Of a stretch of DNA of 64,000 bases, positions 1-9,100 are shown piece after piece. The position numbers and the translations under genes are program-made. Origin of the DNA: Emcibacter sp048269205. GTDB taxonomy: Bacteria > Pseudomonadota > Alphaproteobacteria > Sphingomonadales > Emcibacteraceae. Each line of letters begins with the position of its first letter. Positions within the stretch are counted from its first letter, which is position 1. The stretch covers positions 1,798,001 through 1,862,000 of the forward strand of contig NZ_JBLXJC010000001.1 in the NCBI RefSeq assembly GCF_048269205.1, in the 5' to 3' direction. The notes under the pieces are model-generated. The model was not told the DNA's origin, did not search any database, and was given only the letters and a program-made list of their open reading frames with translations.

Positions 1-1270
1 AGATGCGGTCCACATTGCCCGCAAAGAAATATGAGGCGAGCCCGTAGGGCGTATCATTGGCCATGCGAATGGCCTCTCCTTCATTGTCAAACGGATAGAT
101 GGCAATCACCGGTCCGAAAATCTCGGATGTGGCGATTTCCATCTCGTCCGAAATGCCACTCAGAATGGTCGGCTGGTAGAAATTCCCACCCAGTTCATGA
201 TGGTCGCCCCCAAGAACAACATTTGCTCCCTTGTCACGGGCGTCAGCCACCAGGCTGGATACCTTGTCTATGGCTGCCTGGTTGATCAGCGGCCCAATTG
301 GACAGGAGGTTTTCAGGCCGTCCCCGACAGTAAGTTTGGCAACGGCGTCTTTCAGCTTGTTGCCGAATTCCTCCATGACGCTGCGGCTGACCAGCAATCG
401 ATTGAGCGACACACAGGTCTGTCCGCCGTTGCGGAACTTGGTGGCGATTACAGCTTCTACCGCCGCATCAAGGTCGGCATCGTCAAAAATGATGAAGGGG
501 GCATTGCCGCCCAGCTCCAGGGAGACTTTTTTCACGGTTTCGGCACATTGTCCCATGAGGATCTTGCCAACCCGGGTGGAGCCAGTGAAGGACAGCTTAC
601 GCACATCCGGGTGTTTGGTCAGTACTTCGGCAACCGGAACCGCATCCCTGGTAGTCACCAGGTTCATTACCCCATCCGGAAAACCCGCCTTCTGGGCCAG
701 CATCTGTAGCGCCAGGGCGGAAAGCGGCGTATCCTCGGCTGGCTTGGTCACTGTGGTACAGCCTGCGGCAAGCGCCGGGGCCACCTTCCGGGTTATCATG
801 GCATTGGGGAAGTTCCAGGGCGTGATGGCCGCCACTACGCCGATGGGCTGTTTAAGCACAAAAAGCCTGCGGCCATCACCATTACTGGGAATAATGTCGC
901 CATATACCCGCTTGCCTTCCTCGGCAAACCATTCGATGAAGGAGGCCCCATACAGGATTTCCCCGCGCGCCTCGGCCAGTGGCTTGCCCATTTCCAGGGT
1001 CAGAAGCCGGGCCAGTTCCTCCTGATATTCCAAAATCAGATCATGCCAGGCCATCAGGATCTTGCCGCGTTCCTTTGCGGTCATACCGGACCATACCGGC
1101 AGAGCCTTTTTTGCAGCCTCAATGGCGGCCAGGGTGTCCGCGCCGTCCATATCGGCGACCGTGGCGACCAGTTCACCTGTGGCCGGGTTGAATACATCAA
1201 AGTTACGGTTGCTGTTGCCCTGGGCGGCTGCGGACTGCAGCACCTGCTGGATTATCTCGGCATTGCTCAT
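1..1270 (-). CDS. gabD: Succinate-semialdehyde dehydrogenase-type aldehyde dehydrogenase, 3' end outside window
   Basis: The minus-strand frame is open from an ATG at 1270 to the window edge and gives about 423 residues of a family that is usually about 480-490 long, so the C-terminus is missing. It is a cytosolic NAD(P)-dependent aldehyde dehydrogenase. Visible motifs are the cofactor-domain TPWNFP (about residue 145), LELGGNAPF with the general-base Glu (about 250) and GGQTCVS with the catalytic Cys (about 286). The string KVAPALAAGCTTVTKPAE and the GNAPFIIF form are typical of GabD rather than of betaine or aromatic aldehyde dehydrogenases. The ATG at 1270 follows a GGAGATATAAA ribosome-binding region. 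A LuxR-type gene lies 107 bp upstream on the same strand and may control it. The substrate is inferred from family likeness only; other semialdehydes are possible. Confidence 0.85.
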   Translation of the reverse strand, partial: MSNAEIIQQVLQSAAAQGNSNRNFDVFNPATGELVATVADMDGADTLAAIEAAKKALPVWSGMTAKERGKILMAWHDLILEYQEELARLLTLEMGKPLAEARGEILYGASFIEWFAEEGKRVYGDIIPSNGDGRRLFVLKQPIGVVAAITPWNFPNAMITRKVAPALAAGCTTVTKPAEDTPLSALALQMLAQKAGFPDGVMNLVTTRDAVPVAEVLTKHPDVRKLSFTGSTRVGKILMGQCAETVKKVSLELGGNAPFIIFDDADLDAAVEAVIATKFRNGGQTCVSLNRLLVSRSVMEEFGNKLKDAVAKLTVGDGLKTSCPIGPLINQAAIDKVSSLVADARDKGANVVLGGDHHELGGNFYQPTILSGISDEMEIATSEIFGPVIAIYPFDNEGEAIRMANDTPYGLASYFFAGNVDRI

Positions 1271-1377
1271 TTTATATCTCCTGCTCGTATGGCATGGCCA
1301 TTTTCACAGGTATATGTCTAGCGGTTATCCGGTTTTTCCAAAATACTTCCTAGGGAGTAGTCCGGGAGGACAGAACG

Positions 1378-2223
1378 TCAATTATAGCTGATCAGGGGAT
1401 CTTCCTGCTGCCCGGGCCTCACTATCGACAAGGCATCAAGAAACAGGGAGAACAGTTCAGAATGGGAGGCGATATCGAGCTTTTGATAGATATGTTTCCG
1501 GTGCACCTTTATCGTGGTGGGGGAGATACCCAATCTTTCGGCGGTGGATTTGATGCTATGGCCGCGCAGGAGATACTGGACAATTTCAAACTCCCGCTCC
1601 GTCAGGACAGATCGACCAAAATTATCCATGGCCCCCTGCAGGCTTTCGTGCAGGGTAGGCAGGCTTTCTTTTTCCTGAACGAGGTCACCCCGGCTTTTGG
1701 TCCAATAATCACAAACGATCCTGTCAATCAAAGGCAATACCTGCTTAAGCTTTTCTATTGCCCCCTCATTGAAAAACCAGTTGTTCAGGTTTCGGGACAG
1801 GGAAATGACAATTTTCTCACCATCTTCCACCGGGATGAAATAGTTTACCTCATCCTTGAGGCCGGCAAATTTAATCCAGCTGTCGTAATATTCCCCCTCG
1901 TAAAACCCCTCCCCGGATATATCCTTGAGATGAACAAACCCCGGCTCCTGGTACTGATCACTGATCTGGTAAAAGGGATCAAGAAGATAGGGACCGGACA
2001 GATATTCCCCGATATTCCGCTTACGCAAGCTGTGATCCGCTTTTGTATATAGAAAGACAGGCTGTGTATTGTCCGAGTGACGAAGGATAAGCATGCTGTC
2101 CGCCTTGGCCAGATGCATCAGGGCGTCCGCAAGCAACGGCAAAAAGCGGTCACTGCCTCTGTTGGTATAAAGCTCAGCGAGACGGTCATACCAGCCTGTC
2201 ATAATGTCGGAACTTTCGCTCAC
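1378..2223 (-). CDS. LuxR-family transcriptional regulator
   Basis: 281 residues. The C-terminal 60 or so residues (about 213-272) form a LuxR/GerE helix-turn-helix, seen in LTEREFEIVQYLLRG followed by GISPTTIKVHRKHIYQKL. The N-terminal 190 residues are a soluble domain without a phospho-acceptor receiver signature or an obvious acyl-homoserine-lactone motif. It resembles the uncharacterised sensory half seen in many alphaproteobacterial solo LuxR regulators. The start is a GTG at 2223 preceded five bases away by AAAGGA; no ATG fits better. It is transcribed toward the aldehyde dehydrogenase gene, which suggests local control, and it follows the tonB gene with a 118-bp gap. The ligand cannot be told from sequence. 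Confidence 0.85.
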   Translation of the reverse strand: MSESSDIMTGWYDRLAELYTNRGSDRFLPLLADALMHLAKADSMLILRHSDNTQPVFLYTKADHSLRKRNIGEYLSGPYLLDPFYQISDQYQEPGFVHLKDISGEGFYEGEYYDSWIKFAGLKDEVNYFIPVEDGEKIVISLSRNLNNWFFNEGAIEKLKQVLPLIDRIVCDYWTKSRGDLVQEKESLPTLHESLQGAMDNFGRSVLTEREFEIVQYLLRGHSIKSTAERLGISPTTIKVHRKHIYQKLDIASHSELFSLFLDALSIVRPGQQEDPLISYN

Positions 2224-2341
2224 GGAAATCCTTTGTACTATCCTTTACTTTATCCCCTATACTAGAAACCCGGCAGGAAGACAAAAAGCATATTGCAAAA
2301 CCCCGTTTTAGTCGATCATGGTAATTGAAAAGAATATATCG

Positions 2342-3304
2342 TCATGTCAGGACATATTGCATTGGCAGGATCACCGTCAGTACCTGCCGTCCGATCCCCT
2401 CCGGCAATGGCGGCATCGGGGCCGCCAGCCGAACAGCTTCAAGAGCGGCTACATCAAGAAGAGGGTATCCGGAACTTTTGTGAACCCGCACAAACAGCAA
2501 CCTGCCTTCCGCCGCAATACCCAGCCTGACTAGCACAACACCCTGCTGCTTTAGGCGGCGGGCCTGGGAAGGATAAGTCTGGTATCGCTGAATCCACTGT
2601 TGCAGAGATGAATAGTAATTCTGATAATCTCCACCGGGTTGACCTCCATTACGCGTGTCATCACCCTGGCCGATCGCGGAAGTTCCCCTGACAGACTGCG
2701 AACTCCCGCCCTCGCCCCTGCGAACTGATCGGGCGGCAGATTTCACTGCCAGCACTTCTCCCGTAGCCGCCTCCTCAGACTCAGTAACTATTTTGCGTTT
2801 CTCGGAAACGCGACTATCGTCCTTGACCGGGGACAGCGCCTTCCCGATCCTGTCCTCCGTTTTTTTAGTTTGCTTCGGAACCGGTTTTGCGGCATTCGCA
2901 ATCTTCGAACTTTCCGAACTGCCAACGCCTTCGACGAGAACCCTTTCCGGTATTGACAGGGAACCTGCCGGCTCAGTCTCCAGAGGCTCAATATCGTTAG
3001 CCGCTGTTTTATCCCCATCAAACAGCTTGGCATCCTTCTCTGCTACGACTTCCGGTTTAGTCATGTCGCGACGGACCTTTTCTCCCGCCTCCTGCCCTGC
3101 CGAGTGAACGGCACTCTGCTCATCCTGGCCGGCCCCTGTCGCTAGCCCCATGGCACGACCCGCAGGTCCGAGACCGATATCAATCCCGCCCACACCCATT
3201 TCCCGGGCACCCGGACGATGTACGGTCAAGGTCAAAAGAAGCATCACATGTATTGCCAATGCCAACATGCCGCTGCCAATCCAGACAAAGTGAGCCGTCT
3301 TCAT
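2342..3304 (-). CDS. tonB: TonB-type energy transducer
   Basis: 320 residues. One N-terminal membrane anchor (about residues 6-28) is followed by a long low-complexity periplasmic linker rich in Glu, Lys, Ser and Gly (about 35-225) and a C-terminal TonB domain (about 230-318). That domain shows YPSQARRLKQQGVVLVRL and a terminal PLLDVAALEAVRLAAPMPPLP block. It would couple the ExbB/ExbD proton channel to outer-membrane receptors. The linker lacks the Pro-Lys/Pro-Glu repeats of enterobacterial TonB. Its ATG overlaps the end of the upstream exbD by 4 bp, so the two are translationally coupled. It is the last gene of the exbB-exbD-exbD-tonB unit. Confidence 0.9.
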   Translation of the reverse strand: MKTAHFVWIGSGMLALAIHVMLLLTLTVHRPGAREMGVGGIDIGLGPAGRAMGLATGAGQDEQSAVHSAGQEAGEKVRRDMTKPEVVAEKDAKLFDGDKTAANDIEPLETEPAGSLSIPERVLVEGVGSSESSKIANAAKPVPKQTKKTEDRIGKALSPVKDDSRVSEKRKIVTESEEAATGEVLAVKSAARSVRRGEGGSSQSVRGTSAIGQGDDTRNGGQPGGDYQNYYSSLQQWIQRYQTYPSQARRLKQQGVVLVRLGIAAEGRLLFVRVHKSSGYPLLDVAALEAVRLAAPMPPLPEGIGRQVLTVILPMQYVLT

Positions 3305-3708
3305 TGCGCCTTCCCCACCCTGGTCACCAAATGAACGTTTTTCACCCCCAGCCGCCGAACATCTTCGAGCAATCGCAGGAAATCATTGGCAGGCACTGAC
3401 CTATCGGCCCGAATAACCAGCCTGGATATTCCTTTCAGGAATTGCTGCTTTTCAAACTGCGCATAGAACTCCTTCTGGTCATATGTCTGTCCACCCCATA
3501 CGACCCTGCCCCCGGTGGACAAGAAAAGCTGTTGTTCTGTTTCCGCCACAACATTCTTCTGCCCGGAGACCGGCGGCGTCACTGACACAGGACTCTGCCG
3601 CTCCATATGGCCGGCCACCATGAAAAACACCAACAGGAGAAACACAATGTTAATCAATGGAATGACATTTTCAGGGGGGGTTTTACGTTGCTGTCTGGAA
3701 AATTTCAT
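3301..3708 (-). CDS. exbD: ExbD/TolR-family biopolymer transport protein (second copy)
   Basis: 135 residues: a short cytoplasmic N-terminus (PPENVIPLINIVFLLLVFFM), a single membrane helix at about 15-34 and a periplasmic domain. The family Asp that carries protons within the helix (LIDVVFILLIFFM in the neighbouring copy) is Asn here (LINIVFLLLVFFM). This copy may therefore be a non-protonatable partner. It overlaps the other exbD by 4 bp upstream and tonB by 4 bp downstream. Two consecutive exbD genes of unequal character are common in TonB systems of this type; the functional split between them is inferred. Confidence 0.88.
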   Translation of the reverse strand: MKFSRQQRKTPPENVIPLINIVFLLLVFFMVAGHMERQSPVSVTPPVSGQKNVVAETEQQLFLSTGGRVVWGGQTYDQKEFYAQFEKQQFLKGISRLVIRADRSVPANDFLRLLEDVRRLGVKNVHLVTRVGKAQ

Positions 3709-4124
3709 CGGCCATTTTCTTCCTTCGCAGCCGAAACCATCTGCACAGAAAGGGAGGGAATTTTCGCCAGTTCGTCAATAACCCGAATGAACCTTTGCAT
3801 ATCCGTATCCCCGCTCGGCATCAGGATCAGTTCAGGGCTTTCCGCCTTCCGCATCACCCGGGTCAACCGGGAAGGTGTTATATCGCGGCCATCCAGTTTC
3901 AATCCGTCCGGAAAAACCGTCAGAATCTTGCGCTTGCTGTCCCGGTCAAGGGCCGGTGTTTCGCCTGCGCTTGGGGACTGCTGCGGTAAATTGAAAGAGA
4001 CCATCCGATCACGGATGAAGTTTGATGTCAGCATAAAAAAAATCAGCAGAATAAATACCACGTCAATCAAAGGCGTTATACTGATCCTGACCTTTCGAGG
4101 CTGATAGCTCGCGATGCGGGACAT
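3705..4124 (-). CDS. exbD: ExbD/TolR-family biopolymer transport protein (first copy)
   Basis: 139 residues with the canonical ExbD pattern: a short basic N-terminus, then ITPLIDVVFILLIFFML (about residues 16-32) holding the membrane Asp needed for proton-driven work. A periplasmic domain of about 100 residues follows and includes SRLTRVMRKAESPELILMPSGDTDMQRFIRVIDEL. It pairs with the ExbB channel 12 bp upstream and with TonB further downstream. The ATG at 4124 sits just after the exbB stop codon. The 3' end overlaps the second exbD by ATGA, which indicates coupled translation. Confidence 0.92.
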   Translation of the reverse strand: MSRIASYQPRKVRISITPLIDVVFILLIFFMLTSNFIRDRMVSFNLPQQSPSAGETPALDRDSKRKILTVFPDGLKLDGRDITPSRLTRVMRKAESPELILMPSGDTDMQRFIRVIDELAKIPSLSVQMVSAAKEENGR

Positions 4125-4136
4125 TCAATATATATC

Positions 4137-4814
4137 CTAGCGGGACAAAAAGGTGATATTGTCACCTTCCCGGCGAAGCCCCTGGTCCCCGGAGATCGCA
4201 AGGGCGCGCCCCGCTGCCCGCTCCATTCGCAAAACAGTCTTTTCCACCACCCCTTCGAAGAAATTATGTATCGCCACTGCCGGAACAGCAACAGCAAGTC
4301 CCGCGGCAGTGGTCAGCAGCGCCACCCAGATCCCGCCGGACAAGACGGAAGGATCCACCTGACTGCCCAGGGCCTGCAATTGCCGGAATGCCTCAATCAT
4401 GCCCAGAACCGTACCAAGCAACCCCAGCAGCGGACTGAGCATGCCGATCAATTCGATGGCACGCAGGCCACGGCGCATCTCCTCAATTTTTTCAGAGGCA
4501 AAGCCGGAGACTTCCTGTTCCACCGCCTCCGGGCTGTCCGGGTAGCGTTCGCGCATATCCCGAAGCCTGATGAGTGTCAGGGCAACAGGATTGGAGTGCT
4601 CGCGAAGCCGGGCCAGAACCTCTCCGCCGGGCGAAGAAAGATATTCCTGCACAAGACGATCCAGCGACCGGGTCACCCACAGGCGCATCCGGGTAAAATG
4701 AATCAATTTGACAATCGAGACGGTTGTTATTGCCATCGACATGACCAGCAGGATCAGGATCACAGGTCCGCCGTTGGCCAGCAGGTCAATGCTTTCGAGA
4801 AACCGGGTAAACAT
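4137..4814 (-). CDS. exbB: ExbB/TolQ/MotA-family proton channel
   Basis: 225 residues. A first membrane helix lies at about 17-37 (GPVILILLVMSMAITTVSIV). A cytoplasmic loop follows, and then two helices at about 118-138 and 160-182 carry the family blocks LIGMLSPLLGLLGTVLGMIEAF and ALLTTAAGLAVAVPAVAIHNFF. This is the inner-membrane proton channel that powers TonB. A Fur-box-like site at 4834-4852 lies 20 bp upstream of its ATG, so the exbB-exbD-exbD-tonB unit can probably be induced by iron limitation independently of the receptor operon. A shadow frame between exbB and the first exbD is not a gene. Confidence 0.93.
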   Translation of the reverse strand: MFTRFLESIDLLANGGPVILILLVMSMAITTVSIVKLIHFTRMRLWVTRSLDRLVQEYLSSPGGEVLARLREHSNPVALTLIRLRDMRERYPDSPEAVEQEVSGFASEKIEEMRRGLRAIELIGMLSPLLGLLGTVLGMIEAFRQLQALGSQVDPSVLSGGIWVALLTTAAGLAVAVPAVAIHNFFEGVVEKTVLRMERAAGRALAISGDQGLRREGDNITFLSR

Positions 4815-4833
4815 AATTTTACACTCACTTTAT

Positions 4834-4852
4834 AATAATGATTATCAATAAC
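4834..4852 (-). promoter_or_regulatory. Fur-box-like operator upstream of exbB
   Basis: Plus-strand AATAATGATTATCAATAAC matches the 19-base Fur consensus GATAATGATAATCATTATC at 15 positions. It lies between the peroxidase-like gene and the exbB start, where a promoter for the energiser genes is expected. Two similar sites occur upstream of the sigma-factor gene and of the STN receptor gene in the same block. Fur (or an alphaproteobacterial Irr/RirA-type alternative) is inferred, not shown. Confidence 0.65.
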
Positions 4853-4867
4853 ATATATTCTGACGGA

Positions 4868-6031
4868 TCACAATGTTTCAAGAAAGGCCTTCAGGGCCTG
4901 TTTTTCTTCAGGGCTCATATTGAGTTTTTTGAGGAGTGGTGAGGATGCCGGAAATAAGGGGTCATTGACTTGTTCACCCTTTGGTTTGGGGTGATATCCG
5001 CCAGCGTTATACATATTGATGACAAACTTCAGATCACTGAAAGTGCCCATGTGAAACCAGGGACCTGTCTTGGATACGCCACGCAGGGTTGGCGTACGAA
5101 ACGCCCCCACATCTTCCGGTTTACCGGTAATGTTGAAACGTCCGAGATCCTCATTTTTCCGACCATAAAAATGCAGGCCCAGATTGTGATATTGCTGATC
5201 AGTCATTAGCGGGCCACTGTGGCAGCTCATACATTTTGCCTTGGTGCGGAATAAATGAAGTCCCCAGACTTGCTGCTCACTCAGAACTTTTTTCCGGCTT
5301 TTCAGGAAATAGTCAAACCGGCCTCGCCTTGTCTGTGAACGGACATATACCGACAATGATTTCAGAACACGCTCAACGGTGATTTCCGGATCCCCGAAAA
5401 CTTCATCAAACATTTTCTGATACAAGGCATCCGAATTGATATTTTCCACACCTGTTTCCGGGTCTGCGGCCATCTCGACAGGATTGGTCCAGGCCTCCAG
5501 CATCTGTGCCTCAAGGGTCTTTGCACGGCCGTCCCAGAAATGCTCGTTATAAAAACCTGCATTGAAGATAGATATGGCATTCCGGGTGCCCCGCTGACGG
5601 TCATGGCCAAAAGGCGTTTTCAACCGGTCGGTAAAGCCAAGCTCCTTTTCATGGCAACTTGCACAAGCCACTTGTCCCGATTTTGACAGCTGAGGATCGT
5701 TAAACAAAAGCCTGCCGAGTTCTGCTTTCATATCGCTGAAGGGGTTTTCCTCTTCATATACCGGCAGCGGCAATGGGCCAAGCTCTTCCGGTTGCACGTC
5801 GCCACTCACCTCTATGGCTGGCCAGTCTTCCCGGGGGCCGTAGTAAATTTCTGCAAGCCGGGCTGTGCATTCCGCGATTTTGATCTTCTTTTCGTCATCA
5901 TTACTGACCTTCTGAAGATCAACACAGATTTCGGGAGTTGTGTGAGGAGTTGCCCCCGCACATAGCGGAGCACATCCTGCAAGAATGGCGGTAAGAACAA
6001 CAATTCTTCGAATATGATTAGATATGGTCAT
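4868..6031 (-). CDS. Di-heme cytochrome c peroxidase/MauG-family protein, probable lipoprotein
   Basis: 387 residues from the ATG at 6031; an upstream TTG at 6052 in the same frame is less likely. The N-terminus is a signal sequence ending AILAGC, a good lipobox with Cys20. Two c-type heme sites are visible, CASCH at 123-127 and CMSCH at 267-271. Between and after them are family blocks: GTRNAISIFNAGF, FWDGRAKTLEAQ, NPVEMA, and later GAFRTPTLRGVSKTGP. The length fits bacterial CCP/MauG/MbnH-type enzymes, which reduce peroxide or oxidise a protein partner in the periplasm. It sits between the STN receptor (63 bp) and exbB (53 bp), an unusual place for a peroxidase. It may act on iron redox state or on a siderophore rather than on hydrogen peroxide; that is inference. 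Confidence 0.88.
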   Translation of the reverse strand: MTISNHIRRIVVLTAILAGCAPLCAGATPHTTPEICVDLQKVSNDDEKKIKIAECTARLAEIYYGPREDWPAIEVSGDVQPEELGPLPLPVYEEENPFSDMKAELGRLLFNDPQLSKSGQVACASCHEKELGFTDRLKTPFGHDRQRGTRNAISIFNAGFYNEHFWDGRAKTLEAQMLEAWTNPVEMAADPETGVENINSDALYQKMFDEVFGDPEITVERVLKSLSVYVRSQTRRGRFDYFLKSRKKVLSEQQVWGLHLFRTKAKCMSCHSGPLMTDQQYHNLGLHFYGRKNEDLGRFNITGKPEDVGAFRTPTLRGVSKTGPWFHMGTFSDLKFVINMYNAGGYHPKPKGEQVNDPLFPASSPLLKKLNMSPEEKQALKAFLETL

Positions 6032-6094
6032 TTTTATCTCTGCATATGTCAAGAAAGGGCCGCCCCGGAGCAGAGGCGGCCAATTTTTCAGAAT

Positions 6095-9007
6095 TTAGAA
6101 TGTGGATTCAAAACCGAAGACAAAGTTACGGCCGATTTCATAGGGAGCCCCTATAGTGGCCGTGTGTGTGCGGCTGTTGAACAGGTTATTCGCCCTCAGA
6201 GTCAGCATGACGGCGTTGTCGTTGCCAAATTCAATTACATATCCAGCATAAAGGTTCGCCCGTAGACGGTTCTTACGATCAACCACTGAATAGACGTCAT
6301 AACGGTTGCCGTCATAGTTACGGTTTACTCCAGTATCTTCAATCGTCGTGTACTTGGGGCTGTAAGTCGCATCAATGCTTGTTCTCAGCTTACCTTCAAG
6401 CCATTTTGCGCTCCAATAAGCAGTAAACTTCCAGGGCACAGAAAATTCGGCACGACGTATTTTAAGTTCATCTTTTGTAATTATCGCATCCGCAATAACC
6501 TGATCGTCCAGAGTCTCCGCATTTTCCGCCTGGATCGGATCTTCAATATAGACCAAGGGTTCATACTGATCTTCCGTATCGGTGAAATAATCCGTGTTGC
6601 TGGTTGTGGTTTTTGACCAGGTCGCGGTCAGAGACAGAAAATGATTTTCGAAGGATTTATTCCACTCCAAGGACAGGCCCCTATAAGTGCTGTACCCGTC
6701 ATTGGCTGCGCGGAAAATCCTGCGATCGACTGTCCTATAGTCACCGTTTAGAAAATATGTTGTTTCTTCTAGCGTTGTAATCCGGGATATCTGCTCTTTC
6801 TCATCACGGTAGATTCCCTTCAGGCGCAGGGTACCAAGCCCGTCAGGATCGAAATAGGTAACTGCTGCGGTCAATTCATCTGTATAGGGGGTTTCAAGAT
6901 CACTAAGTCCATATCCCGTGGTAGTACCAAACTCCCGGTACAGGTACCAGTCATTACCTACGATATAATCGTTGCCATCCTGGATGTAGTCCCGGTTCTC
7001 ATGAATGAAAAGTGGTTTTTCATTTTGAAGCGCATAGGTGAGCAAATCCCTTTCATAATAGCGGTTTGCCCCAACATCCAGGGACCAATGGTCGGCAAAA
7101 TCGACCCCAATGGTAAACCGCGGCGCGAGCTGGAAGTTCTCAAGAAAGTCCTCGTAAGTCGCAGAGAGACCAAAACGGTACCGTATATTCTGCAGAAAAC
7201 CCTGCAGTGCTTTTTCTCCGTCCAATTCTGCATAAGCGTCAAATGTGTTCAGGTCGACCCGAATATCATAGGCTGGGTATGTAGCTCGCCGCATGATAGC
7301 CTGGGCTCCCTCAATACAATAAGGATCATTTGCATCGGCACAGACGATATTGGTGTCGTCATCCTGAAAAAGATAAGAAAAGGAATAGGAAGAGCTTTGA
7401 TTGAATCGCTCACTACGAAGCTTGTAGCTTTCCCACTTCAGACCGAAATTCAGATCCCCAAAGTCAGTTTTCTGGCTAAAATCTGAAACAAGGCCGTAAC
7501 TCTTCTGATTAGTTTCGATATCCCCAAAACCGCCGACAGAACATCTTTCGTTGTCACAGACATCGGTAGCGGCATTAGGCTCCCCATAAAAACCGTCATA
7601 GGATTGGTTATAGTAATACGCAAAGCCGTCTGGGGCTTCCCTTTTGAACCCGGAATTTGAGAAATAGGCTTTAATGTTCGCGGAAAACCCACCAGCTTCA
7701 CGCCGCCATTCCACAAAATTCATATAACTTAACGATTTTGCGACCTGATCATCGCCATAGGTATTGGAACGGGTAAATTCACTATTAAAGGGGGTTATAT
7801 TCGCAGACAGTACGACCGTATCATTGTCCGAAATATTGTGCATCAACTTTGCAAGAAACTGCATTGTTTCGTCGCTGGTGCCGACCGTCGCACCTTTATA
7901 GGCGGAATAAGCCTCACTGATTTGCCGCTGAACGGTCGACTTTTTGTAACCGACGCCAAACATGCTGTATAATTTGTCAGTTATCGGGATATCGATAACA
8001 CCACTTAACGTATATTTTTCATTCTGGGGTGTACCTTCATCGATTTCACCGACCTCTTCTTCATCCCCCTCCAAATAACTGGTTAACCAGTCAGCACTGT
8101 ATTTTCCGGCTAAACTGCCGCCAAAACCCGTCCCTGGATCGCGAGTTTCAAATTCAATAACACCGCCGCTAAATCCCGTGTATTTTGCAGAAATGTTACT
8201 ATCCTGTACCGCTACTTGTTCCAGAAGTCCGGAATTCAAAAACACCATGTGGGTAGTCGACACACCCAACTTGTCGTAATGTGCAGGAACATCGCTGGAG
8301 ATATCATAGGCGTAGTTTTTAGTTTGCAGCCCATCAAAAGTTACAAGGTTACTGTATATATCCCCCCCAGAGATACTGACTTCTTCTGGCAAAAGAGACT
8401 GCAAATTATCTTCACTCGTCGTAAACCGTCCTTCACTAAACGCCACGTTTGGAAGCTGATCGAAGGCATCCATCGGGTCTCCGGCCCCCAGGTCGAGGGC
8501 GCCCAATGCCTCATGACCTATCACTGCCCGGCCAGTATTGCTTCGATCAATTACAACCCCTGTCGGACGCTCCGCCATGGCAATAGTGGGCGACAGCATA
8601 ACCGCATCGTCATCACCGGCTGAAAGCTGGTTAATAATAACCATACCGGGTCCCCTGATCTCAAAAACAAACCCGCCTTCCGACAGAATAGCGTAAAGCG
8701 CCTGGGGCGCCGAGAAGCGGCCAGCCAACCCGCTGCTGCTCTGACCCTGGACAATTTCTGCGGAATAAACCAGCTGCATATCCGTAATATCGGCAAACCG
8801 GTTGAGTACCGCGGAAAGCGGCCCGGCTTTTATGTCAAAATCATATTCCCTGATCGGTGCCTGCTGTTCTGTTGCCCCTTCTGCCTGCGCCATCGTCTGG
8901 GCCTGGCCAACAGAAACACTCATACAGGTGACAAGTGCGGTGCTGAGCACCATCAATTTCCTGAATTCACACGTCGATGCCCAACGGGCGGTACTCTTGT
9001 AGATCAT
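6095..9007 (-). CDS. TonB-dependent receptor with N-terminal STN signalling domain (FecA-type)
   Basis: 970 residues. A signal peptide ends near residue 36 (VGQAQ). The STN domain follows at about 50-125 (YDFDIKAGPLSAVLNRFADIT through GFVFEIRGPGMVII). This is the extra domain of receptors that signal to an anti-sigma regulator across the periplasm. A plug domain (about 150-300) and a large beta-barrel end in the expected terminal Phe (FVFGFESTF). The plug is divergent: the familiar VERIEVLRGP string is replaced by GLLEQVAVQDSNISAKYTG. FecR and the ECF sigma gene lie directly upstream, so this should be a ligand-sensing ferric-siderophore or other metal-chelate receptor. The ligand itself cannot be named. 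A Fur-box-like site lies 24-42 bp upstream of the ATG. Confidence 0.92.
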   Translation of the reverse strand: MIYKSTARWASTCEFRKLMVLSTALVTCMSVSVGQAQTMAQAEGATEQQAPIREYDFDIKAGPLSAVLNRFADITDMQLVYSAEIVQGQSSSGLAGRFSAPQALYAILSEGGFVFEIRGPGMVIINQLSAGDDDAVMLSPTIAMAERPTGVVIDRSNTGRAVIGHEALGALDLGAGDPMDAFDQLPNVAFSEGRFTTSEDNLQSLLPEEVSISGGDIYSNLVTFDGLQTKNYAYDISSDVPAHYDKLGVSTTHMVFLNSGLLEQVAVQDSNISAKYTGFSGGVIEFETRDPGTGFGGSLAGKYSADWLTSYLEGDEEEVGEIDEGTPQNEKYTLSGVIDIPITDKLYSMFGVGYKKSTVQRQISEAYSAYKGATVGTSDETMQFLAKLMHNISDNDTVVLSANITPFNSEFTRSNTYGDDQVAKSLSYMNFVEWRREAGGFSANIKAYFSNSGFKREAPDGFAYYYNQSYDGFYGEPNAATDVCDNERCSVGGFGDIETNQKSYGLVSDFSQKTDFGDLNFGLKWESYKLRSERFNQSSSYSFSYLFQDDDTNIVCADANDPYCIEGAQAIMRRATYPAYDIRVDLNTFDAYAELDGEKALQGFLQNIRYRFGLSATYEDFLENFQLAPRFTIGVDFADHWSLDVGANRYYERDLLTYALQNEKPLFIHENRDYIQDGNDYIVGNDWYLYREFGTTTGYGLSDLETPYTDELTAAVTYFDPDGLGTLRLKGIYRDEKEQISRITTLEETTYFLNGDYRTVDRRIFRAANDGYSTYRGLSLEWNKSFENHFLSLTATWSKTTTSNTDYFTDTEDQYEPLVYIEDPIQAENAETLDDQVIADAIITKDELKIRRAEFSVPWKFTAYWSAKWLEGKLRTSIDATYSPKYTTIEDTGVNRNYDGNRYDVYSVVDRKNRLRANLYAGYVIEFGNDNAVMLTLRANNLFNSRTHTATIGAPYEIGRNFVFGFESTF

Positions 9008-9030
9008 TACTGACTACCCCTACTTATTTA

Positions 9031-9049
9031 ATAATAATTCTCATTACTA
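9031..9049 (-). promoter_or_regulatory. Fur-box-like operator upstream of the STN receptor
   Basis: On the minus strand this reads AGTAATGAGAATTATTATT and matches the 19-base Fur consensus at 14 positions. It occupies the middle of the 93-bp gap between the FecR gene and the receptor gene. The receptor may therefore have its own iron-controlled promoter in addition to sigma-dependent read-through from fecI-fecR. Confidence 0.6.
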
Positions 9050-9100
9050 TTTAATAAGACGGGGCCGCAGTTGAAATGAGGACACCGAGGTGAAAGTTTT

